The notes beneath the pieces are model-generated. The model saw only the letters and a list, made by a program, of their open reading frames with translations, was not told the DNA's origin and did no database searches. 64,000 nt of DNA from Dirofilaria immitis (lineage: Eukaryota; Nematoda; Chromadorea; Rhabditida; Onchocercidae): positions 2,656,501 to 2,720,500 of the forward strand of contig JAKNDB010000079.1 of NCBI GenBank assembly GCA_024305405.1, written 5' to 3'. Shown here in pieces: positions 60,931 to 64,000 of this stretch. Position 1 is the first letter of the stretch, and each line of letters begins with the position of its first letter. The translations under genes were made by a program, and so were the position numbers.

Positions 60931-63869
60931 CAGCATTATTGTCAATAAACTCGTTGACAGACGATTGATGATGAATAGTTGCTTGCTTTATTGATAGGGA
61001 AATTGTTTTTTTCTTTATTTAATTTTCAAACGAAATTTTGATTATCGAATAGAGCGACCATATTTATTTTGACTGTAAATTATTTTAGGAAATCAAATAA
61101 CTGATAGCTATTTATTAATTATACAAATAATTCGATAATATTTTGCTATTAATAATAGTAATATTGTTTATTATATTGATCACAAAACTGTTTAAATATT
61201 TTCATTTATTTATGAAATATTATAAATAATTAGAAATAATTTGGTTTAGAATGAATCAGATGAATTGAGGAAGAAGCATTACGAGAAAGTTTGGTGAGTT
61301 TTTTTTTTTTTTTCAAGAATTTAGAAAAATGAGTCAGGTGTTAGTTTAAAAATTTTGCAATTTTTTATTTAAAATTTCGTAATTGTCAGAATTGTGAAAG
61401 AAGCAAGTAATATTGAAAGCTGTTCAGCTAAGTTTGAACATTATATTGAGAGTTTAGTTTGGTTGATTATTTTTGAGATAAGAGATTCAAACTGGCTACA
61501 AATGCCGTTTCTACTTCCTCTGTAGGAAAGAAAAAAAAAAAAGAGCGATCCATTTAGCTGATAAAGTATTTTGAACTTCATTTCTTTCTTCATTAATAAG
61601 AATTTTTTTTTCTTTTTTTTTTAACTAATCTTAATTTGATAATTGTTAAAATTTCCTTACAATTATCCATATGTTCTTTTTTTTTTTTTTTTTTTTTGTT
61701 ATATACAGATATCGATAAAGATTAAAGCTTTTATATAGAAAATGATATGTTATTGATTTATTAGTCAATTTGATTGATCAAATTTAGATATTCAACATGT
61801 TGAAATATTAGTATAATCGATCGAATTTTTCGATATGTATGATAAATTTTTTAGAATACACAACAAATATCACCTGTTTTATCACCTATTCTTATCACCT
61901 TAAAATCCTACGCGTTATATTGATGTTCTAAAAGTTTCAAAATATCACACATTTATCATTAACGTGTTACGTGTTCACATTGACAAAACATTTGAGCGGA
62001 TTACCGTAATTGCTAGAAAGATGGATGAGATAAATTATTTGTTTTTTTTAAAGACATTTAAATTCTTCATTATCTCATCGAAATTCTAATAATTAATGAC
62101 ATTGTTTTCACACATTTTCAACCGTATGTATAACTACTGGTGTTATTTTTCGGAGAGAGAGAGAGAGAGAAAAAAACAAAGATAAGATAAATAATTGGAT
62201 GAATAAATGCAAGAATGAAGCAAATAAACATGCGCCAAATCATTTTAAACTTACAAGAAAAAAAAGAAAGAAAAAATTGCAATAAAAAAAAAGGTTAAAA
62301 AAACAAACAACTATTGCTATTTTGCTTTTATCAATTTATCAATTTAATAATAATATCACTAAACTTATATATAAAATAAATTTAAATGATATTAAACATT
62401 CTATCATATATTTATTGTTCATTTAATTAATACATAATTAATCATTTTATTTCTCTTGATTATATTTGATTTTGAATTTGAAAGAAATTTAAAACAATAG
62501 CATAAATAGATAGATAGATAGATTGGAAATGATGAACAAATGAAAAATTAAATTAATATTTAAAAATACTATAAAAAGTTTTAGATTTGATATGTATATT
62601 CAAATTGATATTTAGATTTTTTTCTTTTTTTTAAATTATTTGTTTATGTCTTCAATACATAACATTTTTATGTGATATATTTCAAATTTTTCCTATAATA
62701 ATAATAATAAATTAGTTTAATTTTAATTTATTTTCTCTTTTATTCTAATAATTTAATAATTTCTCGAATTGTTTAAAAAATATTTTAAAAAAATGAAATT
62801 ATTTCGATTCTAAAAATTTATAAACAATTTTTCTAAGTTTTATTATTAAAACTTATTTATATATTCAACTTTGCTTATTCTTTTCTTTTCTTTTCTTTTT
62901 TTTTTTTATGAATTCAATCTCTTCCGTTATTTTATTTCGTTTTTTTTTCTTTTTTTTCATTTTTGTTTTTCTTTTCCTTTTAAAAGTGTTAATTGAAAAT
63001 CTAACATAGACATACTGAAGTATATAGATATATATATATATATTTATAATGGGGTTTGTGAAGGTGAATGATTTAGTCATTTTGGGATAATGATATGGTA
63101 GTATATTGGTATAATAATAATTGCTATGGAAAAGAATTGAAAATGGAAGCGATCGGCATTAATCAAAAGATAAAAGGCAAAAATATGGTATGGATAAAAA
63201 GGATATGTATATGGTTGTGATAGGATGAAAATGGATAAAACATTCATATCAACTAAATAAAATCATGCCTACTAAACAATTCATCTATTGATTAAATTTT
63301 CAACTAATATAATTATCTCATTTATTCTTTTCTTTTTTCCTAATACTATATAATATAATCATAATCATTAGTAGTAATAATAATAGTGAAGATTAATGAT
63401 ATGGATTATTTCAGTAGTAGACAAATATTTCTTGATGAATAATTTAAATAATTTTAGGAAGTAAGAAACATATTAAAAAAAAGATTCTAAAATTAAAGTT
63501 TATATAATAATATCTACGATGATAATAATCATATTTGAATAAATATCTTTTATTACAATAATCAAATTTTGGAAGAAAAGTTTGAAAATGAAGTTTGTAT
63601 ACTATTATTGTATTTTAATGGATATAATCATGGATCATCATATAAAGAATGATATATATTAATAAATATGTAAATAGGTGATGAACCAATTATGTTCATC
63701 GATAACATTGATTGAAACATCATCATCGTCATCATAATCATCATCATCACAATAATAATATAATTTTTCCATTAAATGATGAATTGGCAAATAGACATAC
63801 ATACATTTCAGATTTCTGTCATATTGTCACCTTTTATCGGCAATGAATGTGTAAATTAAGATGGATTAT

Positions 63870-64000
63870 ATTGATCGATCGATGATATATATTTTGTGAT
63901 ATGATAAACGGTATAGTGTATATTTTATGATATGATAAACGGTATAGCATATATATTTTATGATATGATAACAATATAATATATATTTTATGATATAATA
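63870..64000. repeat. 31-33-bp tandem array running off the window end
   Basis: TTTTATGATATGATAAACGG-type units begin near 63890, 63921 and 63952, with later copies losing the ACGGTATAG part. The array is cut by the window edge. Confidence 0.88.

Larger units (their letters stand above)
58095..64000. other. DNA downstream of the SOWAH-like gene
   Basis: No recognisable gene. AATAAA occurs near 58848, about 750 bp after the stop, as a possible polyadenylation signal on plus. A GC-richer, non-repetitive block spans about 58720-59060. Repeats: (AAC)n 58666-58695, (CATTT)n 60830-60930, and a short-period array running off the window end. Hydrophobic frames such as 58189-58404 look like AT-bias artefacts. 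Confidence 0.55.

Noticed and set aside
1..64000. tRNA, rRNA, CRISPR, transposase, spliced-leader RNA genes and known microRNAs
   Set aside because: I looked for tRNA T-loop signatures, the common nematode leader sequence and familiar microRNA seeds such as let-7, miR-1 and bantam, and for transposon proteins; none was seen by eye. A covariance-model or homology search would be needed to exclude diverged copies.

Overview
The window is AT-rich nuclear DNA of an animal (I judge GC at roughly a quarter, by eye), with intron-split genes, GT/AG splice sites and very many simple repeats. There are no prokaryotic operons, CRISPR arrays, IS elements or viral genes. The best-supported coding content is two developmental genes that point away from each other. 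The homeodomain wording ([19 protein letters not shown]) and the base composition make me favour a nematode or another ecdysozoan, but the species cannot be fixed from the sequence alone.

Region 1 (about 1-10264) lies 3' of the Iroquois gene and is mostly AT-rich DNA with microsatellites. It includes a G-quadruplex-forming tract near 8.33 kb and a GCAT-rich hairpin near 2.34 kb. Region 2 (10265-21559, minus strand) is an Iroquois-class TALE homeobox gene (Irx/iroquois) in five coding exons. Their phases agree except for one missing base in an A run inside homeodomain helix 3, at 11259-11263. Region 3 (about 21560-47807) is a 26 kb stretch without a convincing gene between the two 5' ends. It starts with a dense triplet-repeat leader and holds several local islands of higher GC and complexity that could be regulatory. 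Region 4 (47808-58094, plus strand) is a seven-exon gene for a SOWAH (Sosondowah)-like ankyrin-repeat protein of 276 residues with fully consistent splice phases. Region 5 (58095-64000) has no recognisable gene.

The most notable result is the neighbourhood itself. Iroquois and Sowah are described, to my recollection, as an ancient bilaterian pair held together because Irx enhancers lie in and around Sowah. This window appears to be that block in a very AT-rich genome, in head-to-head orientation. The intergenic 26 kb and the large introns of both genes are therefore the places to look for conserved enhancers. I found no clearly undescribed enzymatic or defence system.
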